Source of the DNA: Stenotrophomonas sp. 278
Lineage (GTDB): Bacteria; Pseudomonadota; Gammaproteobacteria; Xanthomonadales; Xanthomonadaceae
Reading direction: 5' to 3'
Assembly: GCF_003935715.1 (NCBI RefSeq)
Contig: NZ_RHPP01000024.1
Location: forward strand, 1-37,649
DNA length: 37,649 bases
The notes under the pieces were generated by a model. The model did not search any database. It worked only from the letters and a program-made list of their open reading frames with translations, and was not told the origin of the DNA. Both the position numbers and the translations under genes were made by a program. Of the stretch, positions 1-8,280 are shown in pieces; position 1 is the stretch's first letter; each line of letters begins with the position of its first letter.

Positions 1-659
1 AGCGTGGCACGGCCCGCTGGCGTCAGCAGGGCGTGCGGCGAATCGGCCGGCACCCGGCCGCGGGCTTCACTGACCATCTGTTCGAGCAGCATCCACTGCG
101 CGGCGCGCGAGCTGCCGGTCAGTTCCGCACCGGACGCGCCCAGGCGGATGTAAAGCGCAAGCGGGCCGATCGGATCAGCGCTGCCGTCCAGGCGCATCAC
201 ACCGCCCTGGCCGGCGATGAACGAGCCGCCGGTGTTGGCTCCCAGCGCGGTGAAGCCGATGCCGTCCAGACGTGCCACCGGAATCAGCACCGAGGCCGGG
301 TTGTAGGCCAGGGTGACGTCGAATTCCGGGCGCAGCGGCTGGTCTTCCAGCTTCAGCGTGCTGTGCACGGTCGAGGATTCCCCCGACACCTCGTCGATGC
401 CGATGTCGGTGATGCCGCCAAACAGAGCAGGGGTCAGCGGTTTGCCCGCGGCCTCCACCACGCTGGCACCGGCCGGCGCGGTCAGGCTCGCACCGACGGC
501 GCGGATCACGCCGCCCTGCACCAGCACGTCGGTGTGTTCCAGGCTGCCGCGCGAGGTGGCGGTATGTACGGTGGCATTGCGGATCAGCACGTCCTGGGCG
601 AAGGCCGGCGCGCTGGCCAGCAGGGCGGCCAGGGCTGCAGTCAGGGCAAGGCGGCTCAT
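1..659 (-). CDS. Amidohydrolase-like periplasmic protein lacking the HxH motif (C-terminal part outside window)
   Basis: The gene starts with ATG at 659 and runs off the left edge, so only the first 219 residues are visible. It opens with a clear signal peptide (MSRLALTAALAALLASAPAFA, then QDVLIRNATV), so the product should be exported. The segment DVLIRNATVHT...DVLVQGGVIRAVGASL is the usual N-terminal beta-sandwich of imidazolonepropionase-type amidohydrolases. Where the family normally has PGxIDxHxHxG, this protein reads GKPLTPALFGGITDIGIDEV, so the metal-binding HxH pair is absent. The start overlaps the stop of the upstream amidohydrolase gene by 4 bp (ATGA), which indicates translational coupling and perhaps a shared complex. 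It is probably a non-metal-binding or altered partner of that enzyme. The substrate is unknown. Confidence 0.8.
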   Translation of the reverse strand, partial: MSRLALTAALAALLASAPAFAQDVLIRNATVHTATSRGSLEHTDVLVQGGVIRAVGASLTAPAGASVVEAAGKPLTPALFGGITDIGIDEVSGESSTVHSTLKLEDQPLRPEFDVTLAYNPASVLIPVARLDGIGFTALGANTGGSFIAGQGGVMRLDGSADPIGPLALYIRLGASGAELTGSSRAAQWMLLEQMVSEARGRVPADSPHALLTPAGRAT

Positions 660-2065
660 GGGCGTGCCTCCTGGCCGAGCATGAAGTCCGACAGCGGCTG
701 CCGGCGCGCATCCACGCGGTCGAACACCTGATGGCCGTCGATATAGACCTTCTCGGCCTGCGCGTAGGAACTGAAGGGGCTGCCGTTCCAGACCACCACG
801 TCGCCCATCTTGCCGACCTCCAGGCTGCCGGTCTGCTGCTCCACCCCCAGCGAGCGGGCGGCGTTGTAGGTCAGCCACATGATCGCGCGCTCCGGCGCGA
901 TCTGCATGCCGGCGCGGCGCGCGTTGGCCATCACTTTGGCGGCTTCCTGGTTGAGGCGCTGGATGCCCTCCGGCGAATCGGAGTGCACGATGGCGCAGCT
1001 GTTGGCGGGGCGGTCTACCAGCGCGATGTTCTCCTGGATGCCGTCGAAGGCTTCCATCTTGAAGCCCCACCAGTCGGCCCACAGCGCGCCGCACACGCCT
1101 TCGGCCGCGAGGCGGTCGGCGAGCTTGTAGGCTTCCACGCCATGGTGGAAGGCCGCGATCTTGAAGCCGAATTCCTTGGACAGGTCCAGCATCGTCGCCA
1201 TCTCATCGGCGCGGTAGCAGTGGATGTGCACGCGGATGTCGCCGTTGATCGCGCCGGCCAGGGTGTCCAGCTTCAGGTCGCGCTTGCCGCCGGCGTCGCC
1301 GGCGCTGTCGCCCTTTTCATCGCCGCTGAACCAGCGCTTCTTCTTGACCTTCTTCGGGCTGTTCTTGGCCAGGTACTCGCTGGCATCGATGAAGGCCGCG
1401 CGGTAGCCGGCCACGTTGCCCATGCGGGTGCCCGGGGCCACGCCCTTGCCGCCGCCATACACCCGCTTGGGGTTCTCGCCACAGGCCATCTTCAGGCCCC
1501 ACGGCGCGCCGGGGAACTTCATCGCCTGGTAGGTGGTGGCGGGCACGTTCTTCAGGGTGACGCCGCGGCCGCCGACGAGGTTCGCCGAGCCCGGCAGTAC
1601 CTGCATCGAGGTGACGCCGCCCGCCAGTGCGGCGGCAAAGCCCGGATCCTGCGGCCACACCGAATGTTCAGCCCAGACGTTGGCGGTGACCGGCGCGGTC
1701 ATCTCGTTGCCGTCGCTGTGCGCGCCGACGCCGGGGCTGGGGTACACGCCCAGATGCGAATGCACGTCGATGATGCCGGGCGTGATCCACTTGCCACGGG
1801 CCTCCACCTGCACCGCGTCGGCCGGAGCCGGCAGCGCGCTGCCCACGGCCGCAATGCGGCCGTCGCGCAGCAGCACGTCGGTCTGTTCCAGCCGGGCACC
1901 GGTGCCGGTCAACACCGTGGCGTTGCGCAGCAGCACCGGAGCCGAGGCGATCGGCGCGTAGGTGCTGGGGTAGGGATCCTCGGTGAACCGCGAAGCGGAA
2001 TTTGCCGCGGGCGCGGCCAGTGTCAACAGTGCCAGGCCCAGCCCGGCGCTCAAGTGCGTTCGCAT
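656..2065 (-). CDS. Secreted imidazolonepropionase-like amidohydrolase
   Basis: This 469-residue protein is read from the ATG at 2065. An upstream in-frame ATG at 2134 exists, but 2065 places a good signal peptide at the very start (MRTHLSAGLGLALLTLAAP, then ANSASRF). An N-terminal beta-sandwich (VLLRNATVLTGTG...LLRDGRIAAVG) leads into the metal site PGIIDVHSHLG (His102 and His104). HIHCYRADE, AAFHHGVEAYKLAD and IVHSDSPEG follow as the later His/Asp ligand regions of the TIM barrel, so the active-site set looks complete. The C-terminal GSLEVGKMGDVVVWNGSPF is the typical closing strand of cytosine-deaminase/imidazolonepropionase-like enzymes. A Lys-rich insertion (SPKKVKKKRWFSGDEKGD) sits mid-barrel. 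It is probably periplasmic and hydrolyses an amide or cyclic amide, possibly a dipeptide. It is coupled to the next gene by a 4-bp overlap. Confidence 0.85.
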   Translation of the reverse strand: MRTHLSAGLGLALLTLAAPAANSASRFTEDPYPSTYAPIASAPVLLRNATVLTGTGARLEQTDVLLRDGRIAAVGSALPAPADAVQVEARGKWITPGIIDVHSHLGVYPSPGVGAHSDGNEMTAPVTANVWAEHSVWPQDPGFAAALAGGVTSMQVLPGSANLVGGRGVTLKNVPATTYQAMKFPGAPWGLKMACGENPKRVYGGGKGVAPGTRMGNVAGYRAAFIDASEYLAKNSPKKVKKKRWFSGDEKGDSAGDAGGKRDLKLDTLAGAINGDIRVHIHCYRADEMATMLDLSKEFGFKIAAFHHGVEAYKLADRLAAEGVCGALWADWWGFKMEAFDGIQENIALVDRPANSCAIVHSDSPEGIQRLNQEAAKVMANARRAGMQIAPERAIMWLTYNAARSLGVEQQTGSLEVGKMGDVVVWNGSPFSSYAQAEKVYIDGHQVFDRVDARRQPLSDFMLGQEARP

Positions 2066-2107
2066 GTAGTCCCCGACGTGCATCAGTGCAATGACCGACG
2101 CTAGCTG

Positions 2108-2225
2108 CTTGGCAGGGGCATTGCCAAGTGCCATGTGGCGCGCGTGTGGGGGAATTCCCTATGTTGGTTTTCGGCAACTGCCGTTACTGTGATGCGGTCC
2201 GCAATTGCGGACATTGCCTGGCAAT
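2108..2225. promoter_or_regulatory. Cluster of palindromes in divergent promoter region
   Basis: The 279 bp between the divergent amidohydrolase (start 2065) and autotransporter (start 2345) genes holds three inverted repeats. They are CTTGGCA/TGCCAAG with a 7-nt loop (2108-2128), a perfect 16-bp palindrome GTCCGCAATTGCGGAC (2197-2212), and directly after it ATTGCC-T-GGCAAT (2213-2225). The motif ATTGCC recurs at 2120 and 2213. The spacing and symmetry suggest operator sites for a dimeric regulator acting on one or both genes, but no regulator gene is adjacent and I cannot name one. Confidence 0.35.
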
Positions 2226-2344
2226 GTCTGCCGGGTGCTGCGCCACGCGCAGTCGCATGCCTCGGATTGGCATGCATTCCGCGCCGAGGTCACCGACATC
2301 TGTTCGGTACCCGGTCCGTTCTACCTTCAAGGAAGTTGTTTTTG

Positions 2345-5300
2345 ATGAGCCCCTCTCCGAAGTTCCGCAGCACCCTCCGTCGTCCCTCTCCCAGCCTGCT
2401 TGCCTCGGCCATCACCGGCACCCTGTTCGCTGCGCTTGCGATGCCCGCGCTGGCGGCCTCCCAGGCCGATACCCTGGCGGGCTACCAGCAGCAGCGCATG
2501 CTGCAGCGCGCCGCCTTCGTCGAGCGCGGTGCCGCCGCCTCGCCGGCAGTCCGCTACCAGCCCAGCGTCGCGCCGCCGGTCGACAATGGTCCCGTCAACG
2601 GCACGCCCGGCGACGCCAGCAGCTGGCGCAGCGCTGAGTTCAGCGCCGATTGGGGCCTTGGCAGGATCAATGCCGATGCCGCCTATGCGCGCGGTCTGAG
2701 CGGCCAGGGCATCCGCCTGGGCGTGTTCGACAGCGGCACCGGCCTGGACCACAGCGAGTTCGCAGGCAAGGACCACCGCAGCATCCACCTGGCCGATCGC
2801 CTGGCCGATGGCAGCGCCTGTACCAACGTGTCGATCCTGTCCGGGGCCGATGCCTGCTTCAGCAGCGATGGCGATGATGTGGCCGTGGATGCGCTGCTGC
2901 TCAATCTGGATCAGGTCGACACCGATTTTGTTAACAGCCGGGGGTACTACGAGGGCCTGACGTACAACACCCACGGTACCCATGTCGCCGGCACGATCGC
3001 GGCCAACCGCGACGGCACCGGCACCCATGGCGTGGCCTACGGGGCCAACCTGTCGGTCGCGCGGCTGTTCTTCAACAGCGCGAGCATCATCGAGCGTGAT
3101 CCGATCGATGGGCTGGGCCAGTACGCGCTGGGCGGCGTAGGCCCGTCCGACGCGGTGTTCGCCGATCTGTACGACCAGTTGAACGCGCAGCAGGTGCGCG
3201 CGGTCAACCACAGCTGGGGCTTCTCCAACGAGCCGACCACGACCGAGCAGCAGGACCTGTACTTCACCGATGCTGGTCTGGCCGACTACTTCTCCATCAT
3301 TGCGGACGGCTCGCGTGCCGCCGGTCTGATCCAGGTGTGGGCGGCAGGTAACACCTTCCCGGCCAACACTTCGCCGGAATCGGCACCGATTGCCGGTGTG
3401 CACGCCTCGCTGCCGCGTGCCTACGAGGACATCGAGCCCTACTGGCTGAGCGTGGTCAACGTCGACCAGAACGATGTGCTGGCAGACAGTTCCATGCGTT
3501 GCGGTCCGACCGCCAACTGGTGCATCGCCGCACCGGGTACGGACATCCGCTCCACCGTGTACGGCGCGGACTCCGCCCTCAATGGCACCCTGGACGTCGT
3601 CAACGACGACATCGTGTTCGATGTCACCAGCCGCATGCCGACCTACGCCTACGACAACATGACCGGCACGTCGATGGCGACCCCGCACGTCACCGGCGCG
3701 TTGGGGCTGCTGTTCGAGCGCTTCCCCTATCTGACCAGCGCGCAGGTGCGTGACGTGCTGCTGACCACCGCCACCGACCTCGGTGCCGAAGGCGTGGACG
3801 ATGTGTACGGCTGGGGTCTGCTGAACCTGGCGACGGCCATCGAAGGCTACGGCCAGCTGCGCGTGGACACCGACGTGGTGATGAACCAGAAGGCCGGTGG
3901 CCTGAAGGTGTGGGAGGGCGATGCCTGGGACGACTGGACCAACAACATCGGTGGCCCCGGCCATCTGACCAAGTCCGGTATCGGCTGGCTGCGCCTGAGC
4001 GGCGACAACAGCTTCAACGGGGCCACCGTGCGCGAAGGCGTGCTCGAGCTGGACGGCGTCAACAGCCTGACCGGTTCGCTGGATGTCGCCGGCGGGCAGT
4101 TCCTGCTCAATGGCACCCTGCGCAACATGGCGTTCAACAGCAGCGCCGGCAACAGCGTGGTCAGCGCCAGTGGCGTGCTCGACAACACCGACCTGGCGAT
4201 CAGCGGCGGCGTGGTGTCGTTCAACGGCGTGCAGACCGGTGGCAGCACCGTGGTGGGCGTCAAGGGCACATTGAAGGGCATTGGCCGGTTAGGCGACACC
4301 CGCGTGGAAGGCACGATTGCCCCCGGCAACTCCATCGGCACCCTGACCATTGATGGCGACTATGTGCAGACCGCCACCGGCGTTTACCAGGCCGAACTCG
4401 CTCCGGGCAGCCGCAGCGACCAGCTGTACGTGACCGGCAGCGCCAGTCTGGACGGCACCCTGGTCGCGCTGCCGGAAGACGGTGTGTACTACCTGGGCGA
4501 GCAGTTCAACTTCCTGGTGGCCGAGGGCGGCGTGAATGGTCAGTTCGCCACCACCGACTTCTCCGCCTTCTCCCCGTTCCTGCAGTTCAGCCTGACCTAC
4601 GATGCGCAGCGCATGCGTATCGACGTCACCCGCGGCAGCGCGCTGGCTTCGGCGGCCTCCACCGCCAACCAGCTGGCCGTGGCCACGCAGATCGACGGCC
4701 TGGCGATCAGCCAGGGCCTGCCGCAGCCGCTCACCCAGCTGTTCCCCGAGCAGGTCGGTCCTGCGCTGGACGCCCTGAGCGGCGAACTGCACGCCGCCAC
4801 GCCGATGCTGCTGGTCGAAAGCAGCCGTTACGTGCGTGATGCCGCGCTGGGTCGTTCGCTGGGACAGCGTGCACCGGGCGAAGCCGAGGGCGGCGCAACC
4901 GGTGCCTGGGTGCAGGCGATCGGCGGCAGCACCCGCCTGGATGGTGATGCCAACGCGGCACGCAGCGAAGGCAACAGCAGTGGCCTGCTGGTCGGTGCCG
5001 ACCATCGGTTCGGTGGCTGGCAGGTCGGCGCACTGCTGGGCACTGGCCGTACTGACCTCAAGCAGGGCCAGGGCCGCCGTGCCAAGTCTGAAATCGACAA
5101 CACCCACTTTGGTGCCTATGTCGGCCACCAGTGGGGCGGTTTCGGCCTGAAGGCCGGCCTGGGTTACTCCCGTCACGACGTGGACAGCCAGCGCAGCCTT
5201 GCTTTCGCCGGCTACCAGGACACGCTGTCGGCCAGCTACGACGCCACCACCCGCCAGGCCTTCATCGAAGGTGGCTACCGCTTCGGCGGCGTGCAGGGCG

Positions 5301-5725
5301 GGCTGGAGCCGTACCTGCAGGTGGCCCGCGTGGAAGTGGACGTGGACGGCATCACCGAGCGGGGCGGCGCGGCCGCGCTGAGCGGTCAGGCCGCGGACAC
5401 CCGCACCACCCTGGCCACCGCCGGTGTGCGTTTTGATCGGGGCCTGAAGGCTGCCTGGCAGCAGGATGCCTGGCTGCACGTCGTGGGTGGCGTTGGCTAC
5501 CGCAAGGCGTTCGGTGACCGTGACCAGGTGGCCGATCTGGCCCTGGCCGGCAGCGACGCCTTCCGGGTGACCGGTGCGGCCATTGCCGACAACGCGGTCG
5601 TGGCCGAGCTGGGCCTGTCGGCCTGGCTGAGCCCGCGCCAGCAGCTGGAACTGGGCTACAACGGCCAGTTCGGCAGCGAAGGTCGCGACCACAGCGTCAA
5701 CGCGCGCTGGTCGCTGCAGTTCTGA
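2345..5725 (+). CDS. Subtilisin-like (S8) serine protease autotransporter
   Basis: This 1126-residue type V secretion protein is read from the ATG at 2345, which has an AAGGAAG ribosome-binding site 9 nt upstream and gives an extended signal peptide ending near MPALAA (residues 33-38). The S8 catalytic triad is intact: Asp129 in GVFDSGTGLD, His210 in THGTHVAGT, and Ser443 in GTSMATPHVTG. After the protease (about residues 113-500) comes a beta-helical stretch with an autotransporter-associated repeat (SGIGWLRLSGDNSFNGA, about 543-560). From about residue 850 (AWVQAIGGSTRLDGD) to the terminal Phe of NARWSLQF lies the outer-membrane beta-barrel. The protein should therefore be displayed on, or released from, the cell surface as an extracellular protease. 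A strong terminator follows immediately. Confidence 0.95.
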   Translation: MSPSPKFRSTLRRPSPSLLASAITGTLFAALAMPALAASQADTLAGYQQQRMLQRAAFVERGAAASPAVRYQPSVAPPVDNGPVNGTPGDASSWRSAEFSADWGLGRINADAAYARGLSGQGIRLGVFDSGTGLDHSEFAGKDHRSIHLADRLADGSACTNVSILSGADACFSSDGDDVAVDALLLNLDQVDTDFVNSRGYYEGLTYNTHGTHVAGTIAANRDGTGTHGVAYGANLSVARLFFNSASIIERDPIDGLGQYALGGVGPSDAVFADLYDQLNAQQVRAVNHSWGFSNEPTTTEQQDLYFTDAGLADYFSIIADGSRAAGLIQVWAAGNTFPANTSPESAPIAGVHASLPRAYEDIEPYWLSVVNVDQNDVLADSSMRCGPTANWCIAAPGTDIRSTVYGADSALNGTLDVVNDDIVFDVTSRMPTYAYDNMTGTSMATPHVTGALGLLFERFPYLTSAQVRDVLLTTATDLGAEGVDDVYGWGLLNLATAIEGYGQLRVDTDVVMNQKAGGLKVWEGDAWDDWTNNIGGPGHLTKSGIGWLRLSGDNSFNGATVREGVLELDGVNSLTGSLDVAGGQFLLNGTLRNMAFNSSAGNSVVSASGVLDNTDLAISGGVVSFNGVQTGGSTVVGVKGTLKGIGRLGDTRVEGTIAPGNSIGTLTIDGDYVQTATGVYQAELAPGSRSDQLYVTGSASLDGTLVALPEDGVYYLGEQFNFLVAEGGVNGQFATTDFSAFSPFLQFSLTYDAQRMRIDVTRGSALASAASTANQLAVATQIDGLAISQGLPQPLTQLFPEQVGPALDALSGELHAATPMLLVESSRYVRDAALGRSLGQRAPGEAEGGATGAWVQAIGGSTRLDGDANAARSEGNSSGLLVGADHRFGGWQVGALLGTGRTDLKQGQGRRAKSEIDNTHFGAYVGHQWGGFGLKAGLGYSRHDVDSQRSLAFAGYQDTLSASYDATTRQAFIEGGYRFGGVQGGLEPYLQVARVEVDVDGITERGGAAALSGQAADTRTTLATAGVRFDRGLKAAWQQDAWLHVVGGVGYRKAFGDRDQVADLALAGSDAFRVTGAAIADNAVVAELGLSAWLSPRQQLELGYNGQFGSEGRDHSVNARWSLQF

Positions 5726-5747
5726 TCCGGCCCGACCGGTAGGGGAG

Positions 5748-5774
5748 AAAAGGCGGCCACGGCCGCCTTTTTTC
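5748..5774 (+). terminator. Rho-independent terminator after autotransporter
   Basis: A perfect hairpin, AAAGGCGGCC-AC-GGCCGCCTTT, is followed by a T run, starting 22 bp after the autotransporter stop. The A run on the 5' side could also let it work in the reverse direction. Confidence 0.85.
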
Positions 5775-5835
5775 TTGCCATTTCTTCCATCAGCCGGAGA
5801 ATTGCCGCACGGAAATAAAAACAAGAAGAACGGGC

Positions 5836-6612
5836 ATGAAGAACAAACAGGAAATCGTGCAGAACTGGCTCCCGCGTTACACCGGCGTGGCCCTGGACCA
5901 GTTCGGCGAACATGTGCTGCTGACCAACTTCGGCGGCTATCTGCACACCTTTTCGCAGCTCACCGGTGCGCCCATCCAAGGGGTGGACCGGCCGATGGCC
6001 AGTGTCACCAGTGATGGCATCACCCTGATCAATTTCGGCATGGGCAGCCCCAACGCCGCCATCGTGATGGACCTGCTGTCAGCGGTGATGCCCAAGGCGG
6101 TGCTGTTCCTGGGCAAGTGCGGCGGGTTGAAGCGCAAGAACCAGCTGGGCGACCTGATCCTGCCGATCGCGGCGATCCGTGGCGAGGGTACCTCGGGTGA
6201 CTACCTGCCACCGGAAGTGCCGGCGCTGCCGGCCTTCGCGCTGCAGCGTGCGGTGTCGACCACGATCCGCGATCTGGGGCACGATTACTGGACCGGAACG
6301 GTGTACACCACCAACCGCCGGGTCTGGGAACATGACGAGGCATTCAAGGAAAAGCTGCGCCAGATGCGCTGCATGGCCATCGACATGGAAACCGCCACGC
6401 TGTTCGCGGCTGGCTTTGCCAACCACATCCCGATCGGGGCGTTGCTGCTGGTGTCGGACCAGCCGATGATCCCGGACGGGGTCAAAACCGAAGCCTCCGA
6501 CGCCAAGGTCAGCTCGCAGTTCGTGGAAAACCATATCCAGATCGGCATCGAGGCGCTTAAGCTTATCCGGCGCAACGGCAAGTCGGTCCGCCACCTGCGC
6601 TTCGACGAATGA
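5836..6612 (+). CDS. amn: AMP nucleosidase, short form (PNP/UDP phosphorylase family)
   Basis: This 258-residue cytoplasmic protein belongs to the nucleoside phosphorylase fold (family knowledge). The match is to the short AMP-nucleosidase-like group rather than the 480-residue Escherichia coli Amn, because the N-terminal regulatory domain is absent. Visible family features are the glycine-rich strand GMGSPNAAIVMDLL, the LGKCGGL segment, and the nucleoside-binding motif AIDMETATLFAAG, followed by LLLVSDQP. The expected reaction is AMP + H2O giving adenine + ribose 5-phosphate. The symbol amn is used for the function and does not claim orthology to the long E. coli enzyme. The gene lies 3' of a terminator, so it probably has its own promoter in the 60 bp before it. 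The following DUF924 gene is close behind. Confidence 0.85.
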   Translation: MKNKQEIVQNWLPRYTGVALDQFGEHVLLTNFGGYLHTFSQLTGAPIQGVDRPMASVTSDGITLINFGMGSPNAAIVMDLLSAVMPKAVLFLGKCGGLKRKNQLGDLILPIAAIRGEGTSGDYLPPEVPALPAFALQRAVSTTIRDLGHDYWTGTVYTTNRRVWEHDEAFKEKLRQMRCMAIDMETATLFAAGFANHIPIGALLLVSDQPMIPDGVKTEASDAKVSSQFVENHIQIGIEALKLIRRNGKSVRHLRFDE

Positions 6613-6665
6613 TGCGGACAGCCAGGGCAGGCGTCACCGAGACGGCCGGCCTGCAGGGGTATGGA

Positions 6666-7205
6666 ATGGACATGGCGACGAAGGTGGTCGAATTCTGGAC
6701 GAACGCGGGACCACAGCAGTGGTTCACGCGCGATGACGCGTTCGATGCACGTTTCCGCGAACTGTTCCTGGAAGAGCATTTCGCGGCGGCCAAGCGCGCA
6801 CGCGAGCATTGGCTGGTCAGCGCGGAGGGCGCGCTGGCGCTGATGATCCTGCTCGACCAGTTCCCGCGCAACTGCTTCCGCGATACCGCCCATTCGTACG
6901 CCACCGATGGGTTGGCGCGGCATTACGCCATGCGTGCGGTGGAAGAGGGCCTGGACCTGGAACTGGTTCCGAAGCTGCGCGCCTTCATCTACCTGCCGTT
7001 CGAACATTCCGAAGATCCGCAGGACCAGGAACGTTCGGTGGCGATGTTCGATGCGCTGGGCGACAAGGAGTACCTGCAGTACGCCGAGCTGCACCGCGAC
7101 ATCATCCGCCGCTTCGGCCGCTTCCCCCACCGCAACGCGGTGCTGGGACGCATGCCGACCCCGGAGGAGCTGGACTATCTGGCCGAGGGTGGGTTCTCGG
7201 GGTAA
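6666..7205 (+). CDS. DUF924 family protein
   Basis: The product is a cytoplasmic helical protein of 179 residues from the ATG at 6666. An earlier in-frame ATG at 6609 overlaps the amn stop, but the extra 19 residues do not resemble the family, and an AGGGG-like ribosome-binding site at about 6654 suits 6666. Conserved family segments are VVEFWTNAGPQQWFTRDDAFDARFRE at the start, ALMILLDQFPRNCFRDTAHSYATD in the middle, and FIYLPFEHSEDPQDQERSV with GRFPHRNAVLGR near the end. The fold is known to be all-helical and TPR-like, but the family function is not established. It is probably co-transcribed with amn. Its 3' end faces the glutaredoxin fusion gene across a bidirectional terminator. Confidence 0.85.
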   Translation: MDMATKVVEFWTNAGPQQWFTRDDAFDARFRELFLEEHFAAAKRAREHWLVSAEGALALMILLDQFPRNCFRDTAHSYATDGLARHYAMRAVEEGLDLELVPKLRAFIYLPFEHSEDPQDQERSVAMFDALGDKEYLQYAELHRDIIRRFGRFPHRNAVLGRMPTPEELDYLAEGGFSG

Positions 7206-7213
7206 TGCCCTAT

Positions 7214-7235
7214 GACACGCATGGCGTGTCACTAC
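7214..7235 (-). repeat. GTAG (SMAG-type) REP palindrome, minus orientation
   Basis: The palindrome GACACGC-ATG-GCGTGTC is followed by ACTAC, which is a GTAG tail read on the minus strand. It pairs with the element at 7277 and lies in the gap between two convergent genes. Confidence 0.7.
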
Positions 7236-7243
7236 GCGGGCCC

Positions 7244-7276
7244 AAAAAAAAACGCCGGCAATTGCCGGCGTTTTTC
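7244..7276. terminator. Bidirectional terminator between convergent genes
   Basis: A hairpin of AACGCCGGCA and TGCCGGCGTT arms (7251-7272) is flanked by an A run on the left and a T run on the right. It can therefore end transcripts of both the DUF924 gene (plus) and the glutaredoxin fusion gene (minus). Confidence 0.85.
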
Positions 7277-7301
7277 GTAGGTGACACGCCCTGCGTGTCA
7301 C
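7277..7301 (+). repeat. GTAG (SMAG-type) REP palindrome, plus orientation
   Basis: GTAG at 7277-7280 is followed by the palindrome GTGACACGC-CCT-GCGTGTCAC. Together with the element at 7214 it forms an inverted pair whose GTAG ends point at each other across the terminator. Confidence 0.7.
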
Positions 7302-7311
7302 GCAGCGTCGA

Positions 7312-8238
7312 TCAATACTTCGGCACCGCGTTGTCCACGTCTTCCGACCAGGCGTCAATGCCGCCGGTGATGTTGTGCACGTTGGTGAAGCCCTTTGCGC
7401 GGAACTGCTCGGCAGCCTGCGCGCTGCGCCCGCCACGGTGGCACAGGAAGGCCAGCGCGGTGTCCTTCGGCAGTGCCTCCAGGCGGGCGCGGTTGTCACC
7501 GTCGAAGGTCTCGAACGCCGCATTGATCGAGGCGATCGCGCGTTCGTCGGCCGGACGCACGTCCACCACCGTGATCGTGCCCGCGCGCAGGCGGTCATCT
7601 GCGTCACGCACGCTCATCTCCTGCACCGGCTTGGGGGCGTTCGGATTGTCGATCGCCAGGCCCTTGCCGCGGATGTCGTCCACCCAGTCGATGGTGATGC
7701 CTTCAGCGCGGCGCGCGCTGGAGACGTCAAACTGCACGCGCAGGCCGTTGGACTCGGCCGCAATCGCGTTGTCATCGTGTGGCACCAGCTGGAAGTTCGG
7801 CTGGAAGCCGGCATCGATGCTCAGCTGCAGCGAGGCCCCCGGCGCGTCCGCCAGCGCCCCGCGCAGCATTTCCACTGCGGCCGGGGTCACCGTGATGCGC
7901 GGCGGGGTGCGGTCCGGCGCGGCCAGGCCCAGCACGCTGCTCAGTTCGCCGCTGCCGGCCATCTGCAGGATGATGTCACTGCCGCCTACCAGCTCGCCTT
8001 CGATGTACAGCTGCGGGATGGTCGGCCATTCCCCGTAGACCTTGATGCCTTCGCGGATTTCCGGGTCGGCCAGCACGTTGACGTGGGCGAACTCCACGCC
8101 CAGGTCCTGCAGCGCGCCCACGGCCTTGGCCGAGAACCCGCACTGGGGCATGGTCGGCTGGCCCTTCATGAACAGCACGACGCGGTTGGCGTTGAGGATG
8201 GATTCGATGCGCGAGCGCAGGGCGGGATCAAGGGACAT
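7312..8238 (-). CDS. grxD: Monothiol glutaredoxin (Grx4 type) fused to HesB-like and rhodanese domains
   Basis: This is a 308-residue three-domain protein. Residues 1-105 are a Grx4-type monothiol glutaredoxin with the CGFS active site at 33-36 and the glutathione-binding segment EWPTIPQLYIEGELVGGSDI, a family that carries and delivers [2Fe-2S] clusters. Residues about 113-200 (PRITVTPAAVEMLRG to GKGLAIDNPNAP) resemble the A-type Fe-S scaffold/HesB fold but contain no cysteine at all, so they cannot hold a cluster by the usual three ligands. Residues about 210-308 form a rhodanese domain with the active-site loop FLCHRGGRSA (Cys266). The standard GrxD is only about 105-115 residues long. The protein probably works in cytoplasmic Fe-S or sulfur handling. 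The gene starts 42 bp from the divergent deacetylase gene. Confidence 0.9.
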   Translation of the reverse strand: MSLDPALRSRIESILNANRVVLFMKGQPTMPQCGFSAKAVGALQDLGVEFAHVNVLADPEIREGIKVYGEWPTIPQLYIEGELVGGSDIILQMAGSGELSSVLGLAAPDRTPPRITVTPAAVEMLRGALADAPGASLQLSIDAGFQPNFQLVPHDDNAIAAESNGLRVQFDVSSARRAEGITIDWVDDIRGKGLAIDNPNAPKPVQEMSVRDADDRLRAGTITVVDVRPADERAIASINAAFETFDGDNRARLEALPKDTALAFLCHRGGRSAQAAEQFRAKGFTNVHNITGGIDAWSEDVDNAVPKY

Positions 8239-8280
8239 GACGGTAGGTCCGGGATATTCGAACTCGTCATTCTACGCGGC

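Noticed and set aside
2135-2344. N-terminal extension of the autotransporter from 2135
   Set aside because: The extra 70 residues cross the palindrome region and are not signal-peptide-like. The ATG at 2345 has a strong ribosome-binding site and a proper signal peptide.
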